Shown: positions 1 to 12,438, counted from the first letter of the stretch. The stretch: 64,000 bases of DNA from Nectonema munidae (GCA_030549495.1 JAUIRK010000129.1:360001-424000); one strand, 5' to 3'. The notes: a model not told the origin generated them from the letters alone. Made by a program: numbers and translations.

Positions 1-262
1 TCTAAAGTTAGAAGATTAGTACTTTCTAGATGTAAAGTTATTTATCAAACGTTTAGCAATAACTTATTGAACTCTATAAAAGATTGAGAATAATAAATTA
101 GTAGTAGTTCACCTTTTTAAAACCAAATGTGAATATATTAGCGATGTTTCAAATAAATCAAATTTCTTAGTTCAAATTCTCATATAGTACTTATGTGTAG
201 ACGTATGATCATAATTATAGTAGCTTTTATATTGATTTGACGAGTCCAATCCTCCAATGAAA
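1..262. other. AT-rich sequence, nothing recognised
   Basis: No open reading frame or repeat end is recognised. It lies downstream of the 3' end of the antisense piggyBac fragment and may include the decayed end of that element, but no TTAA-flanked terminus could be placed. Confidence 0.5.
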
Positions 263-1133
263 CTATTGTAAATTGCAATCATTGTAGGTATATTGTTTGA
301 ATGAAGCCATAAATTTCACTCCCGCTTTCTCTCTTTCCTTAGCTTCATACCTGTTGGCTTCATGAAGTTTGATATTACTGTTATTGCACGTGTAACTATC
401 AAACCACTTGTAAAGATTCATCTCACGGTTCGTTTTTTCATGACAGACAGCTTCACCCTTTTTCATATCTTTGTCATTTTTTAAGGTGTCAGGTAGTAAT
501 TTTCTATTTATACGTATTATGCCAGTGGCCATAACATCTTTAGCATGCAACATTTTCATAAGTTTCACAGACGAAAAATTGTAATCAAAGTATAAATGAC
601 AACCAGTGTTTTTAATTTTTTTTAAACAACTCCATTAAAACATTCTCTCACAAAGAATGCTCGGTATCATACTCTCTACCAACGCATGGTTCAATCTGGT
701 CAACAAACCCTGAAACACCTGCTCTAACCCAATATTTAAAGGTTTCGCTTTGCCATACTTTTTACCTTTAAATTTTATCATCCTTTCATCAACTGATGGA
801 TTTTTTCAGGATAAAATATATTTCAAATGCTGTGTTGTAATGTTTAAAAAGTGGTCGTACTTTATAAGCTCTATCACCATCCACTTTATTATTATAATTA
901 TCATAGTATCGTTTAATTTCTGTAAATTTATTGTACGTCATAATATTTGATATAAAACTCACATGCATGCTTTTATTTTTTGACCAATAGCTTCTTATGG
1001 TTGGAAGCCTATAGTAGCCGAACACAAAGTGCATTCCAAAAAAAGCAGAGGTTTCATGCTCATCAGTGAAGAAAACGTTGCCATTTGGTTGAGCAAATCT
1101 TTGAGTTTCCACTAAAATTATATCTCTTATCAA
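263..1133 (-). pseudogene. piggyBac-family transposase, broken copy
   Basis: Antisense pieces read, in order, like a piggyBac DDE transposase. The N-terminal piece (1133-789) contains FFGMHFVFGYYRLP and RSYWS, matching the conserved region before the first catalytic Asp. A middle piece (about 795-640) has SVDERMIKFKGKKYGKAKP and, in a shifted frame, VSGFVDQIEP. The last piece (568-263) has LHAKDVMATGTI-like residues and KWFDSYTCNNSN. At least two frame changes and internal stops separate the pieces, so it cannot make an active enzyme. More N-terminal sequence may extend to about 1450. This copy differs clearly from the piggyBac at 61872-63508, so the window holds more than one piggyBac lineage. 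Confidence 0.8.
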
Positions 1134-1647
1134 GCTATCAAACTTTGTGACTTCCTTGAAAACACGAAATTCGTCATCCGTACAAGAAAAACAAAAAATG
1201 ATGGCAAAAATTTACCATATTCGAGATGATTTGTTACAAGTGGAATAATACATGCCTCGTATATTTTTTTAGTCAATTCAATACTCTTCTTCTTGTTGTT
1301 CTACATCGTGAGAAAGAAAAGCACTATTATTGGATGATATTCTTACAGAACTATACCATGCTTCATCCCCAGAAATCAAAGCTTGTGTATCATCATTATC
1401 CAACTTTAAAAACTCATCATGCAAATTTTCAGCATAGATCAAATTCTGTTATGTCCTTTTCTTAATTACCAATTCTCTTCCATTATGATAAATTTTACGT
1501 TTCAGAGACATAAAATTAAAAACGAAAAACTAGTTATTGGTGAGGATAAAAAAATGAATGATACACCTGTGTCCTCTCTTTTTCTTTTGAGCTGTCAAAA
1601 GTAATTTATAGCCTGTGAGTTATTCCTTCCTATGCCTTTCGGTAAAC

Positions 1648-1930
1648 GGAGAAGCATTGAATGTGGAGAAGAATTGAACATTTTTCTTTTTTTTTGATCT
1701 TTCACATCGCATAATCACTTCTCACATCACATTTTCACACTTATTCACAATAATTAGTGTGGAAGGGGAAAGGCAGACAATTTTTAAGTGTCTGAACTGA
1801 ACATTTTTCTTTTTTTTTGATTTTGCCGCATTTGAAGGATATGGTTTGCTACTAATAAAAGAAGCATTTATTTTCCTCATCACTTCACTACCACACATGT
1901 TTTACTATACCTCACTTCTCACTATCATTA
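1648..1930. repeat. Left long inverted repeat (candidate MULE terminus)
   Basis: This starts with GGAGAAGCATTGAATGTGG and matches, inverted, the block at 14886-15250. Shared stretches include the GAACATTTTTC-T-tract segment, the CATCGCATAATCACTTCTCAC segment and the AATTAGTGTGGAAGGGG segment. The left copy lacks two internal pieces. It is followed from about 1795 by a second partial copy that carries one of the missing pieces (TTGCCGC to CCACACAT). No 8-11 bp target duplication is visible outside the two ends (left flank TCGGTAAAC, right flank TAGAACCTG). A pair of unrelated MITE insertions therefore remains possible. Confidence 0.55.
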
Positions 1931-3029
1931 TTTTCATAACTCTTAATTGCTTTATAATTATTTTTTTTCTTGCTTTATTTTTTTCTTTCTTAATTTGTTT
2001 CATTTGAAGATGCTTATTGAAGGTTACTTATATTTTTAAAAAAAAAGAGTTTTTTAGTACTTTACATTATTATTGTACAAGACCATCGTGTCCAGGTAAA
2101 CTTTTTTATTTCAAGTTAATTTTTGAAGCTATTTTTATATTAACTTTAATAAAATTTTCATATTTACTCTAGCACTAATTAAATAAATAGTTTTTTGATT
2201 TTTTATAAATTGAGTTTTTTTAAATTCTATTTGAATACATGCTTAGAATTACGTTTAGAACAGTTTGAAAGTTTAATATAACTATTTTTACATCTAAAAA
2301 CGTTAGATACTTTGCAATTAAACAATTTTTTTTATAAACTCAATAAAATATATGATAGTTTTTTTTATTAAAATGTAATTTTTTTTAAATAATGTAATCT
2401 TACTTTATAAATAATTATTAGATAGATTGGTTTTTTGCTTATTTAAATTTTATTTTTCTAATTTTTTTGTATTTTTACTTCTAAAAATTATAGGTTTATG
2501 AGAGTAGTGATCAATAACACATTGTTATTATATAAGTTGTATTACGGTCCTGGCAAAATGAGCTGACAGAAAAGCTTACAAGAAAAACTTTAATAACTTT
2601 AAAAATATTCAATGAATTGACTTGAAATTTAAAATACTAATAGAACATGATAAAATATATAATCTTGTAAAGTTACATAAGAATCTAACCAATAGATTTT
2701 ATATTATGATCATTCAAAATTCGGAAATTTTTTCGGTAGCCATTTTTGTGGCAAAATAAGCTGACAGAATCAACAGCCATTTTATCGGTTTTTTAAAAAT
2801 GGAGATTTTCGTAATTATCTTTTTTCTTTGATTTTCAAATTTAATTTCATTTTTACTACTTGTAAGTTCTCTAAACAACTTTACAAGTTTTTTACTTTCC
2901 TAGATGTAATTAAGAATTTTAAGCCTATTTAACTTTTAAAATAAACTATGCTCTAATATTTTATTTTTTTCTTATAGTTATAATATTGATATCATATGAC
3001 ATTTTTAACTTCCAATTTTTATATTAAAC
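1931..3029. other. AT-rich spacer without recognised gene
   Basis: This stretch is very AT-rich and has no credible reading frame. A short phrase recurs twice, GGCAAAATGAGCTGACAG at about 2552 and GGCAAAATAAGCTGACAG at about 2750. Nothing else is recognised. Confidence 0.5.
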
Positions 3030-3846
3030 TTTTTTTTATCTTTTCATTTTGTTATTATCTTATGTGAAATATTTATATTTTTTAGAACTGCTTTTTACCT
3101 TTTCCAGTTCTGTAAGATAATTATTTCTATCTTTTCATTTTGTTATTATCTTATATGAAATATTAATATTTTTTAGAACTGCTTTTTACCTTTTCCAATT
3201 CTGTAAGATAATTATTTCTATCTTTTCATTTTGTTATTATCTTATATGAAATATTAATATTTTTCAGAACTGCTTTTTACCTTTTCCAATTCTGTAAGAT
3301 AATTATTTCTATCTTTTCGTTTTGTTATTCTCTTATGTGAAATATTAATATTTTTTAGAACTGCTTTTTACCTTTTCCAATTCTGTAAGATAATTATTTC
3401 TATCTTTTCGTTTTGTTATTCTCTTATGTGAAATATTAATATTTTTTAGAACTGCTTTTTACCTTTTCCAATTCTGTAAGATAATTATTTTTATCTTTTC
3501 GTTTTGTTATTCTCTTATGTGAAATATTAATATTTTTTAGAACTGCTTTTTACCTTTTCCAATTCTGTAAGATAATTATTTCTATCTTTTCGTTTTGTTA
3601 TTCTCTTATGTGAAATATTAATATTTTTTAGAACTGCTTTTTACCTTTTCCAATTCTGTAAGATAATTATTTCTATCTTTTCGTTTTGTTATTCTCTTAT
3701 GTGAAATATTAATATTTTTTAGAACTGCTTTTTACCTTTTCCAATTCTGTAAGATAATTATTTCTATCTTTTCGTTTTGTTATTCTCTTATGTGAAATAT
3801 TAATATTTTTTAGGACTGCTTTTTACCTTTTCCAATTCTGTAGAAA
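3030..3846. repeat. 91-bp tandem repeat array, about nine units
   Basis: The phrase TATCTTTTC recurs at 3128, 3219, 3310, 3401, 3492, 3583, 3674 and 3765, an exact 91-bp spacing. Each unit contains GAACTGCTTTTTACC and AATTCTGTAAGATAATT. The downstream units are nearly identical, while the first two are more diverged (ATTTTG versus GTTTTG, and TTATTATC versus TTATTCTC). The array stops just before the MULE reading frame. Units are far too long and AT-rich for a CRISPR array, and there are no spacers. Confidence 0.95.
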
Positions 3847-3883
3847 TATAACTTTTAATTAAAAAATTTTTTTTAGAGATAAC

Positions 3884-4079
3884 TTGTCAATCTTAACTCA
3901 GGATGATAGAGAAAATACATCATCAAGACAAACAATTCTCCGAAGAATTCGATACAATAAAAAAGGATTAAATCCCCCAAAATTGATTACCTTTACAATT
4001 CCCGAAAAATACCAAACAATAAATGGGGTACCATTTTTACAACTGGACAAATATGTTCCATCAAATAAAAGGCTCATAG
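3884..4079 (+). pseudogene. MULE (Mutator-like) transposase, N-terminal part
   Basis: The frame reads SILTQDDRENTSSRQTILRR, then PPKLITFTIPEKYQTINGVP and ends near SNKRLI. This is the usual pre-catalytic segment of animal MULE transposases (arginine-rich, then a P-P-x-L...IPE-Y-T motif, then a flanking Asp-rich strand). The reading stops abruptly at about 4079 and resumes at 9227 with VFHGKIFNYL. The codons across the gap fit one frame once the 5.1-kb LTR element between is ignored. The start is arbitrary because an upstream exon could exist. The transposase is a DNA-cutting and strand-transfer enzyme that acts on terminal inverted repeats. Confidence 0.75.
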
Positions 4080-7000
4080 CTCGACACTCTTTTTCTCCCC
4101 GCCAATCAACCCCCCTAAGCCAACTGCCTGCCTCTGAGCCAGGATACACTATAACCCCGTTTCCTAAGCCCTCCCTTGCTTTCAATAAACTCCCTTCTGT
4201 CCTTTTGCGGGTGCGGGGGTAAAGGAAAGTGGTTTCGCCCCAAAGCAGCGCTTGGTAAACTCTCTTTTTCAACGCTCAATATGTGTTTCCCTTTCTGCCA
4301 GGTTTGCATCTTTTAGGTCTCGGGAAACTAAATCAGTGAAAACGGGTTTAAAGTGACAACTCTGACGAATTTCAAGTCTTCAAAAGCCTCCTTTGGAACG
4401 AGCAGGCTACGCTACTTTCCCAACCTCTATTAAGAAACATATTCTCAAAAGCGACAGCAAATGGATATGGAAGAGAATAAAAACTGCCTCAAAGGGTTAA
4501 CTTCTTAATATGATTTTCTTTAGAACCCATGAACCATGGGCTTTATCACAGGCATGAAGTAGTTACCAGAACGGGGTATCGTGGAATTTCTCAATTTGAT
4601 GAAAACTTCTCCAACACTGAAAGCTGCGTTTTCTTATGGTTAAAGATGTTGATCAAGGTTCCTTCCTTGTTGCTCGGGTTGCCTGAGCTTCAAACACATA
4701 CTCTTAAAGACTCGCCATGAACTTGGGTTATTAAAAGTTTGGCACCGAAGTTGCAAACAAGTTTTCAAAACTTGAAAAACCAGCCAAGATTGAGCAATAA
4801 TTCAAAAATATCGCCTTGTAGAGTATAGAAAAATTTTTGAAAGAGCGAGTTTTGGGCACTCCAAGTGTTGGTACAGCCCAATCAAGTCAAACGACTCAAG
4901 CCTACAAATTCGCCCGCCGAAAGAAGACAGTTTCGAAAGGTTTTCCTGAAGTGGCGCAACTCTCCATCTTGATGGATACGTCAACGTTCCTTTTCGTTTA
5001 ATAATTGACACGGGGCTCCCAATTCCTTCCTTTGTTCCAAACGATGTTCCCTTCGTCTGGACAACAGCTAGATCGCCTAACGCCTCCTATTTGTGGAGAA
5101 ATATCTTTAGACTTGAACAAAAGATATTGACTTTCAATTAAAGGCCTGTGATGGAGAAGATGGACATGACTTTAGGTGGCTCCTTCTGCAGAGCAAAGAT
5201 ATAAAAGTTTACATCAAAGATCAACTATTAGTTTTGTGGCAATTGTTTCATGTGGACCAAACAACACGTTTTCAAAAATCCCAATGGTTAGAACAAAAAA
5301 AAACAAGGTTACGCCAGGAGCCATATTAAGATAAATCTAAAAAATTCATGAAATGCAGAACCAAGAGTTCCTTTGATCCATTTCACAAAAGTATCGATGC
5401 CTTTAAAGCTCAGCCATCCTTAACAAAAACACCGCCGTCACCAAACCTACAACCGAAGTTTCAAGGCTAACTACCAACTCCTTCAAAAGTCAATGCCCGA
5501 TGAAACCCGAACAAACAAAACAGGTTTAAAAGCACTCTAAAGTCGATAAGTCTTTTCCCCTGAATCAAAGTTACAAGGTAAGAGTGGAAAAATTACCATT
5601 TGTCGGCCCAGTAAAACAAGTGTAAAAAAACTCCTCTATAATCCCACCTTCAACTACTTCAAAGGAAGCACAAACGGAAGTCCTGTTAGCGAAACCAAAG
5701 CTTGGGGATAACAGTAAAATTTGTATCCCTACCTTCCTTATAAAAAAAGTGATCAATGATTGTAACGCTTTCAATAATTTAAGTCCTACCTACCTTTACC
5801 AACTGCTCAATATCGTGTGACATCCTTAGAAAAATATCTTCTTTAAGTTCTAATAAAGTCGATTTAACTAAAAGTTTTCAGATTCCTGCAATCTCAAGCC
5901 TATCTGCACAACTCCATTTAAAGGCTCAGTTATACTCGTTCAGCAATGGGTATGCCGGTTCTTCCAATTTCTTCAAGAACAATAAGTAGAGTCTTTGGCA
6001 TTTTCTTCAAGAAGGTTCTTATCTATTTTGCCGACATCTTTTTATAGGAGCCAATACGATTGAAGAGCTTCCCAAAATGGTCAAAAGTTTTAAAAGCTTT
6101 CAGAAAATGATTTACCTCGGCTTCAAAAACTATAATTCTCCAAAAACGAAGTAATTTTGGGTTGGAAATGGACAAAAGTCAATCCCCTTCTAACCATAAA
6201 GCCCTCTTTAGCAAGCTGAAAACCACCACTTGCTCATCCAGCGCTCCTTTTAGGACATACAGAGCTATATCCAGATGCATTCAAGGTATTCACAGTTCTA
6301 TCTCCTTTGGAATCAGCGATCAAAGGTTGGATGGAAAGCAAAAAATTGTTTGGGATGAAGATTTACAAATTTCATTCAAGACGCACAAAATTTATTAAAA
6401 TCAGCAGAAGTTCTAACACTCCCTAGAAAATCGGACAGGCTTACAATTACAGTGATGGTCTCAATGAATAGGGACTTGGAGCAACTCTTCTTATTGATAG
6501 AAAGTGATCAAAACTAGCGAGTTCTTCAGTTTCAAATTAAAAGATCATCAATTAAAAGGTTCCATGCGATCGAAGCCTTAGCAATATCCACCGCAATAAA
6601 GCATTTTCTCCAATTATAAAAGCTCAATTTTACGACAAAAGTTTTAACCGACTCAAAACCGTGTGTTGATGCTTATCAAAGATTAAAAAAAGGATATTTT
6701 TCTTCTTCAGCAAAGTTTCTTCATTTTTATCTACACTTAGCGGTGCTAATATTGAAATATATCACATAAAAGGTTCAGAAAATATGCAACCTTCCTTCTC
6801 GTAACCTAACTCTTGTATGAGAAACCCAAATCTCACTGTTCAATTCATCTTCAATGTAATACAAAAAATGCCTTCAAGGGAGAAAAAGCCTTTACACAAA
6901 CTCCTGGTCGCTTACAAAAAGGTGTTATATTTAGAAAAGTTTTGCCCTAAAGAAGGAAAACCCAAAAGGAGAAGTGCTAAGTTAAGAGTTCTCGGTAAAA

Positions 7001-9226
7001 GTAAGAGATTTTCCAAGTATCTCCAAGTCTTGGCATCAAAAAGGTGTTTGTGGAGGAGGTATTCTAAGCTTGTCTTCAACTTTGCACCAAAGAGACCAGT
7101 ATCTTCGTTATCTTTAATAAATTTTACAAATTGGTCTGGAGTGATAGGATCCTCATCAGGAATATCTTCCAGCCCATTTCTGTGATTTCTTTTAAAAGGT
7201 CTCTTTGTGAAGGTCGGTGCATAAAATTTCTTCATTTTCCACAATAGCCTCTTCAATAGTTCGACGGGGGCCATCTTCGTTGTCCGAAGAACTCTGGCGG
7301 TCAAGCCAGGGGTAGGACAGGGTTGAGAGGGAGAGAAAATCCTCAAGGGTCTCCTCAGTCGGGTCAAAGATATTGGAAATATCTTGCAGTGGGCCATAGA
7401 ACCTGTTACTTGTTCTTTCCTTTTGACGATTCTTTCTTGACGTTGGAAAGGGCTCTTCGAAAGAACGGGTCCCTCAGGCCCACTAGACATATCCGTGATG
7501 TCTAGTGTCTTGCATAATCCAAGTGATTTGGCGCTAAGCAGTCTAGTACCTGTCTTCCCATATCTCATCCCCAAAGCAATGGATATTGTTTCGTTATTTC
7601 GAAACTCCAACTAAAACATTGTCTTTAGCATTTCTGTTGGAAGTAGGGAGATTGTTGATGAAAGCGGAGATCCTTTTTTGCGCTAACTCTTGTGGAGAGG
7701 ACTGCCTTACTTTGTCGAGGTGTTCGTAGTCTTTTGGTGCGAACCCTCTTTCGGGTTTTTCTTCTTCGATTCTCTGAGATGCCATTGCAGGTACCGCTTG
7801 GATGATCTTCTGAATGTCCACACGAAGATCATCGAATTTATCTTCGATAGAATTCGTCCACATCGCAGGGGATTCCCAACACGTTGAAGATTGTCGCGGT
7901 GTTGCCCATGGTTGGGGGATAAAAAATTTCAAAAAACAAAATTATAAAAATTATATTAATTTATAAAATCTCTTGGAGCAAGCCCCTGCCTTAAGAGGAT
8001 CAAAGCCTGGACAAGTATTTTATGCAGTGTTATCAGAAGAAATATCAAAAAATTTTCGTTTTGAGAGAAACATTTTCCAGTTTTACAACAGCTTCTCTCC
8101 TTGAAAGTGAGAAAATAGAAGACACAGAACAGCAATTATACTCAACTCTTCTTTTATTAGGTGTGATAATTGCAAAATACACATGCAAGTACTTCTTTTC
8201 AAAGCCTTCAAAAGACCCTTGCTAAAAGAATTGGGGATTGAAGTTGAAATGGTCACATAAAAAACAAGAACTCAAACTGCTTTGTAGACAAAGCTATTCA
8301 AGAACTAGAAAAAGCATTTTAAAGATGTTTCCTGAAAAAGTTAAAATAACCAATGTGGATTTACAACTAGCAATCAGGAGCTCAATCTTCTTATACGGAG
8401 GAAAACCTATCTGCAAAGAAATCCTTTTTAGAAGAAATCACTTTACAGACAACAAATTCATTTCAACGATAAATGTTTCTTTGAAGGCAGCAGAACTTAG
8501 CTAACAAGACCAGATCTTCAAAGTGTTCAAAATTTTCAAAGGAAGATTCCAAAATTCATAATTTTGAAATTGGAGATTTAGTATACCTAAAAGAAGAAAA
8601 AAGTAAGATCAAGGTAGAAGTAAATATATCATATATAACTACAAAATAAATATGCAATATTGAAAAAGATAACAAATGGCGAAATCGGTAAGCAATCATA
8701 TCATGTACCAAAAGCTATGCTGTTACCAATAACTGATTTTAATCTTACAGATAAGTTCAAGGATTTAGTTGAAGATGAGATACAGAAGATGAAAATACGA
8801 AAGAGGTACCTTTGGAGACAAGCAAAAAGACTTTGACTTGAAGAGGTCAACAATATAACCATTCAGAATTACCGAAAGCATCAAAGTCGTTTGAAGATAT
8901 GATGGATGGTAGGAGACATTCGATAATTCTATCCAAAAAAGCAAAAGTCAGACAGACAGACTCAAAGGGAGATGAGAAAGAAAGAGATGACTCTTTACAA
9001 AAGAATAACTCCAGAAGCCAACGATGTAGAAATCCCCCTAAATGGCTACAAGATTGCGAGAGAGAGTAAAAGGGAAGCGCCAGCAGGCTCTCATTACGAC
9101 AACGTACTTGTGTGTATCTTACGCTCATACTGCACTATCGAAAGTCAAGGCTCATGTTTCACTTAAGACATCACTTCTCTCTTTGCTTTCTAATAAACTT
9201 CACCTATACTTGTCTCTTTATTGTCG
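4080..9226 (+). mobile_element. Fossil Ty3/gypsy-type LTR retrotransposon, broken
   Basis: An old LTR retroelement on the + strand is inserted in the MULE transposase. Parts that can be recognised in order are a gag-like stretch (about 4330-4950), a protease-like motif (about 4975-5035), reverse transcriptase (about 5550-6200), an RNase H-like stretch (about 6200-6500) and integrase core plus C-terminal region (about 7990-8650). Candidate decayed LTRs lie at about 4080-4330 and 9000-9226. Both contain an AATAAA-type signal, but they are strongly diverged. The element is broken many times over (well over ten breaks) and looks ancient. The host site offers only a short possible target duplication (TAG). 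An opposite-strand open block at about 6790-7970 interrupts the pol order. Confidence 0.75.
6790..7970 (-). other. Opposite-strand open block inside the LTR fossil
   Basis: Two long antisense reading frames (7932-7594 and 7610-6912) sit between the RNase H-like and integrase parts of the + strand fossil. They are rich in charged residues and look protein-coding in composition, but no family was recognised. They could be a gag-like region of a second, oppositely oriented retroelement nested here, or an inverted piece of the same element. This block is treated as part of a fossil, and it is not intact. Confidence 0.4.
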
Positions 9227-10476
9227 TAGTATTTCATGGCAAAATTTTTAATTATTTAAATCAAGTTACAACAATCGAAAATATTTATATTGATGGTACT
9301 TTCAAAAAATCACCTGACATGTTTCTTCAAATCGTAACAATTCATACTTTCCACAATAAAGTACAGCTACCTATTTTGTATTCACTGGCTTGTGATAAAA
9401 AAGAAGAAACTTACAGGTTTTATTTATCATTTCTAATTTTTTGGTTTAACATTGTTGCATTTTATTTAAGAGAAATTTATAAAGTTTTAAAGTTACATGT
9501 TAATGTTTCTCAAGTAAAGACTATTACATCCGATTATGAAAGTGCTATTTTATCTGCTAATAAAAAAGTTTTTTTACATAAAATTTTTACTAAAACTAAT
9601 ATAAAATTTTTTTTTAGGAATTTCCAAATGCACAATTTACAGGCTGCTATTTTCATTTTTCCCAAAGTATTTATAGAAAAGTCAAAGCCCAAATTCCAAA
9701 GGTTATGGAAGATTATACTCAACAAGCGAATCATTTCGCAAGTGTATCAAATTTTTACTTGCTCTTGCTTTTCTTCCACCTCTTGAAGTACTTTTTATTT
9801 TAATTCATATTATATGTTCAGATATTTTTTTTAACTATACAAGAATAATTTTTTTAATTTTATTTATAATTGTAATCTTTATATATTTTTTTAAATTTTA
9901 GGTTAAAGTAGTGTATAGAAAAATCAAAAGTTTTATGAATGTTTTTAATATCGAAGAATTTTTCCTATATTTTGAAACCACGTGGTTAAATTTAAATGAA
10001 TTAAAAAAGTTGGAACGTCTATAAAAGGAAAGTGAGAACTAATAACCACTGTGAAGGTTTTCACAACAGGTTGAATAAATTTTGATTTGTTTTAGATTTT
10101 TACTTTTATCTTTAAAATTTTTAGTATGAAATCTTGCTTACCTCAAGAAAGAACAAATGTTTGAGAAGTTTTTTCCTTTTTTATAAATTGTGAAGAAAAA
10201 TTGTGGAAAGATATGACAGAAATTGGAGCTGTTGACTCTGGATATCGTTGGAGTGGCGGAAGTAAGGAAAAAAAAGAGGAAAAAGAAAAGCAACTTGAGA
10301 GAATATATGAAGAATACAATGATGACAAAAATGTGTATCTTTTTCTCAACAGAATTTCTTCATATGTTTGTCCGGCTAAAAATCTTGAATTGGAAGAAAT
10401 TCAAGATACATATATTTTAGATTTTTCTATTTTAAATAGAAGACCTAGCTTTAGAATGTCAACTATTTTAAACTAA
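9227..10476 (+). pseudogene. MULE transposase, catalytic core and C-terminal part
   Basis: This continues the N-terminal piece at 3884-4079. It contains IYIDGTFKKSPDMFLQIVTI, the hallmark first-Asp motif of MULE transposases, then LPILYSLACDKKEETYRFY and ITSDYESAILSANK (second Asp region). A degraded C/H motif follows near 9600-9640. Around 9755 the frame shifts from TCSCFSSTS to ALAFLPPLE. A possible 114-bp intron (9788-9901, GTAC...TTTTAG) joins this to VKVVYRKIKSF. The typical MULE motif RTNNHCEGFHNRLN is at about 10029-10070, and the last frame (10201-10476) ends with a stop. The gene is degraded, with a frameshift and the LTR insertion. No FLYWCH or SWIM finger was seen. Confidence 0.8.
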
Positions 10477-11031
10477 TACTATTTTATATTTATGTTTATA
10501 TCTATTATATTTTGTTTTTTTATGTTATATTATGTTTTATATTCGTGTTTATATTTATATTTTTTTATTAAAATAAAATAATTTTTTTACATTTTTTAGC
10601 CAAACAAATACTTTTTATAATATTATTTAAAAAAAATGAAAAATTAGTATAAAATATTTTAATTTATTTTTTAAAAAAACAAACTAATTATTTTTTAAAA
10701 TATTTATAACCTATATTCAATATATAGGTTGAAATGAATTTAAAACTATTTATGTTAAAGGAAAAAAGTTTAACCAAAAAATAACAAAAATTCGTTTTTT
10801 GGCAACTGGCGTTTAGTGAGTTTTTTAACTTAAGTCCTTTTACTTTTGTTTCATAGACATAACATGATAAAATAAAATAAAAATTAAATACTTGAAAACA
10901 TCTACAATATTGGTAATATAATTAACTAAAACAAGTATATAAAATTTTTTCAATTAAAATTATTCTCAAAATTAAATATTTTAATCATACGGTAAAAAAT
11001 ATAAATATTAGTTTATTTACTAAATAATTAT
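10477..11031. other. AT-rich 3' flank of MULE gene
   Basis: No gene is seen. This is low-complexity A/T sequence between the MULE stop and the LINE insertion. The last bases, AATAATTAT (11023-11031), are a candidate target-site duplicate of the LINE. Confidence 0.5.
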
Positions 11032-11202
11032 CACTTTTTTCGCTTTGCGCTTCCGTTATCACACACTTTTTTGTTGCTCTCTCTCTCTCTCTGTTTACTG
11101 CTTACTCTCTCTTTCCTCAAATTTCCTCATCCTTTCTCACTGTACTCACGTACACTCGCCTACTCACTCACTCATTACATACTCTTCCTGTTTTCTCAGT
11201 GA

Positions 11203-12438
11203 ATGCAGCAGAAGAAGAAGAGAGAAAAGAGATGCTCGAGTCAACCCCGACTGGAGCCAAGTAAATTAATTTCACATAAGGATTTATTAGAGGTAGTTCG
11301 CAAAAACCTCACAAACTATGACGTAGATAGCGATTCCAGCACCAACTCCTCGCCCACCAACAAGAGAGCTCACACCTCGGACAACTCCGATGGTGAATTT
11401 ATAAAGGTCACGGGGCGCAGTAAGAGACCCTCACACCCCAAGGTGGCAAATATGACAAAGCCAAAATATCTCACAATATTTCTAAGGAACATGCCTAACT
11501 TGGGTAGCAAGTTAAGTACTTACAAGGCGATTTTGGCCCAGAAGCCTAAACTTAAGATAGTCAACATGTTCAAGTTGGCTAAGTTGAATTTAATTAAGGT
11601 CTTGGTGGAAGATAACGATTCCAAGGAAGCGTTACTTCAACCATTTCCCCAGTGGCCTTTTGTCAAGGGTTATGTGCCAAGAGCTAAAGCCTGTGCTATT
11701 GTTCTCAAGGGCTTAACCATGCAAGATGCACCAGACGTATCGGCGGCAGTTAAAGATCTAGGATTTTTATACACTGTGGAACCACTGTTTAAAAATATGA
11801 CAAGGGGATCTTGTTTAAAAGTCAACCTTGAGAATCAGGCAACTGTAGACCAGTTGACCAAAAATGGCCTGATTATCCTAGGTCTGAAATTCGCCTGCCA
11901 TGAATTCCTACCCAAGCCTAAAGCATTACAGTGTTACAAATGCCAAAAATTAGGACACGTGTCGGCTGCTTGCCCATACAAAGAATGTTGTCTTATTTGT
12001 GGAGGTGAGCACGACCGTCGCACGTATAAGTCAGTCAAACCAACGGTCATAAAATGCTATCTTTGTGGGGGTGAGGGACACTCAGCTGCCTACAACAACT
12101 GCCCAACAAAGCTAGCCTCTCTTCAACAAAAAGAATCTGCAAAAAGAACTCAAGTAGCTAGAAAAAAAGAGGTAAAGGTAACAACAAAGGTAAAGCCGGC
12201 TCAGGTATACAAGCCAACACCGTACATTCCATCTAACCCAGTATTAGCTAGTACCTCTTACTCCCAAGTTGTAACCAGTCCCGCATTACCCAAGGCACAT
12301 ATAGTAAATGAGCACTCCTTCTCTGAGGATGCCATTTTAAAAATAGCGCTCTCTATTTTCAAATCACCACTGTTCAAAGAACAGTTGGAGAAAATGGTGA
12401 GCGCAGTGGCTGCGGACCTCCTACTAGAGTGTCAGTAA
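11203..12438 (+). CDS. LINE ORF1, gag-like nucleic-acid-binding protein
   Basis: This is a continuous frame of 411 codons. In this family ORF1 coats the element RNA and helps target-primed reverse transcription. The N-terminal third is basic and Ser/Asn-rich. The middle is an RRM-like region typical of Jockey/I ORF1 (FVKGYVPRAKACAIVLKGL, then TRGSCLKVNLENQATVDQL). The C-terminal half has three cysteine knuckles: CYKCQKLGHVSAAC (CCHC, about residue 246), CCLICGGEHDRRTY (fourth ligand not intact) and CYLCGGEGHSAAYNNC. The stop at 12438 lies 26 bp before the start of ORF2. The first Met at 11203 follows the CT-rich leader, but a start a little downstream cannot be excluded. This is the only intact frame in this element. 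Confidence 0.8.
   Translation: MQQKKKREKRCSSQPRLEPSKLISHKDLLEVVRKNLTNYDVDSDSSTNSSPTNKRAHTSDNSDGEFIKVTGRSKRPSHPKVANMTKPKYLTIFLRNMPNLGSKLSTYKAILAQKPKLKIVNMFKLAKLNLIKVLVEDNDSKEALLQPFPQWPFVKGYVPRAKACAIVLKGLTMQDAPDVSAAVKDLGFLYTVEPLFKNMTRGSCLKVNLENQATVDQLTKNGLIILGLKFACHEFLPKPKALQCYKCQKLGHVSAACPYKECCLICGGEHDRRTYKSVKPTVIKCYLCGGEGHSAAYNNCPTKLASLQQKESAKRTQVARKKEVKVTTKVKPAQVYKPTPYIPSNPVLASTSYSQVVTSPALPKAHIVNEHSFSEDAILKIALSIFKSPLFKEQLEKMVSAVAADLLLECQ

Noticed and set aside
3030-3846. CRISPR-like array
   Set aside because: Units are 91 bp, head to tail without spacers, in a eukaryotic sequence.
3898-4272. 124-codon antisense frame
   Set aside because: It is the shadow of the + strand MULE frame and the adjoining LTR fossil end.
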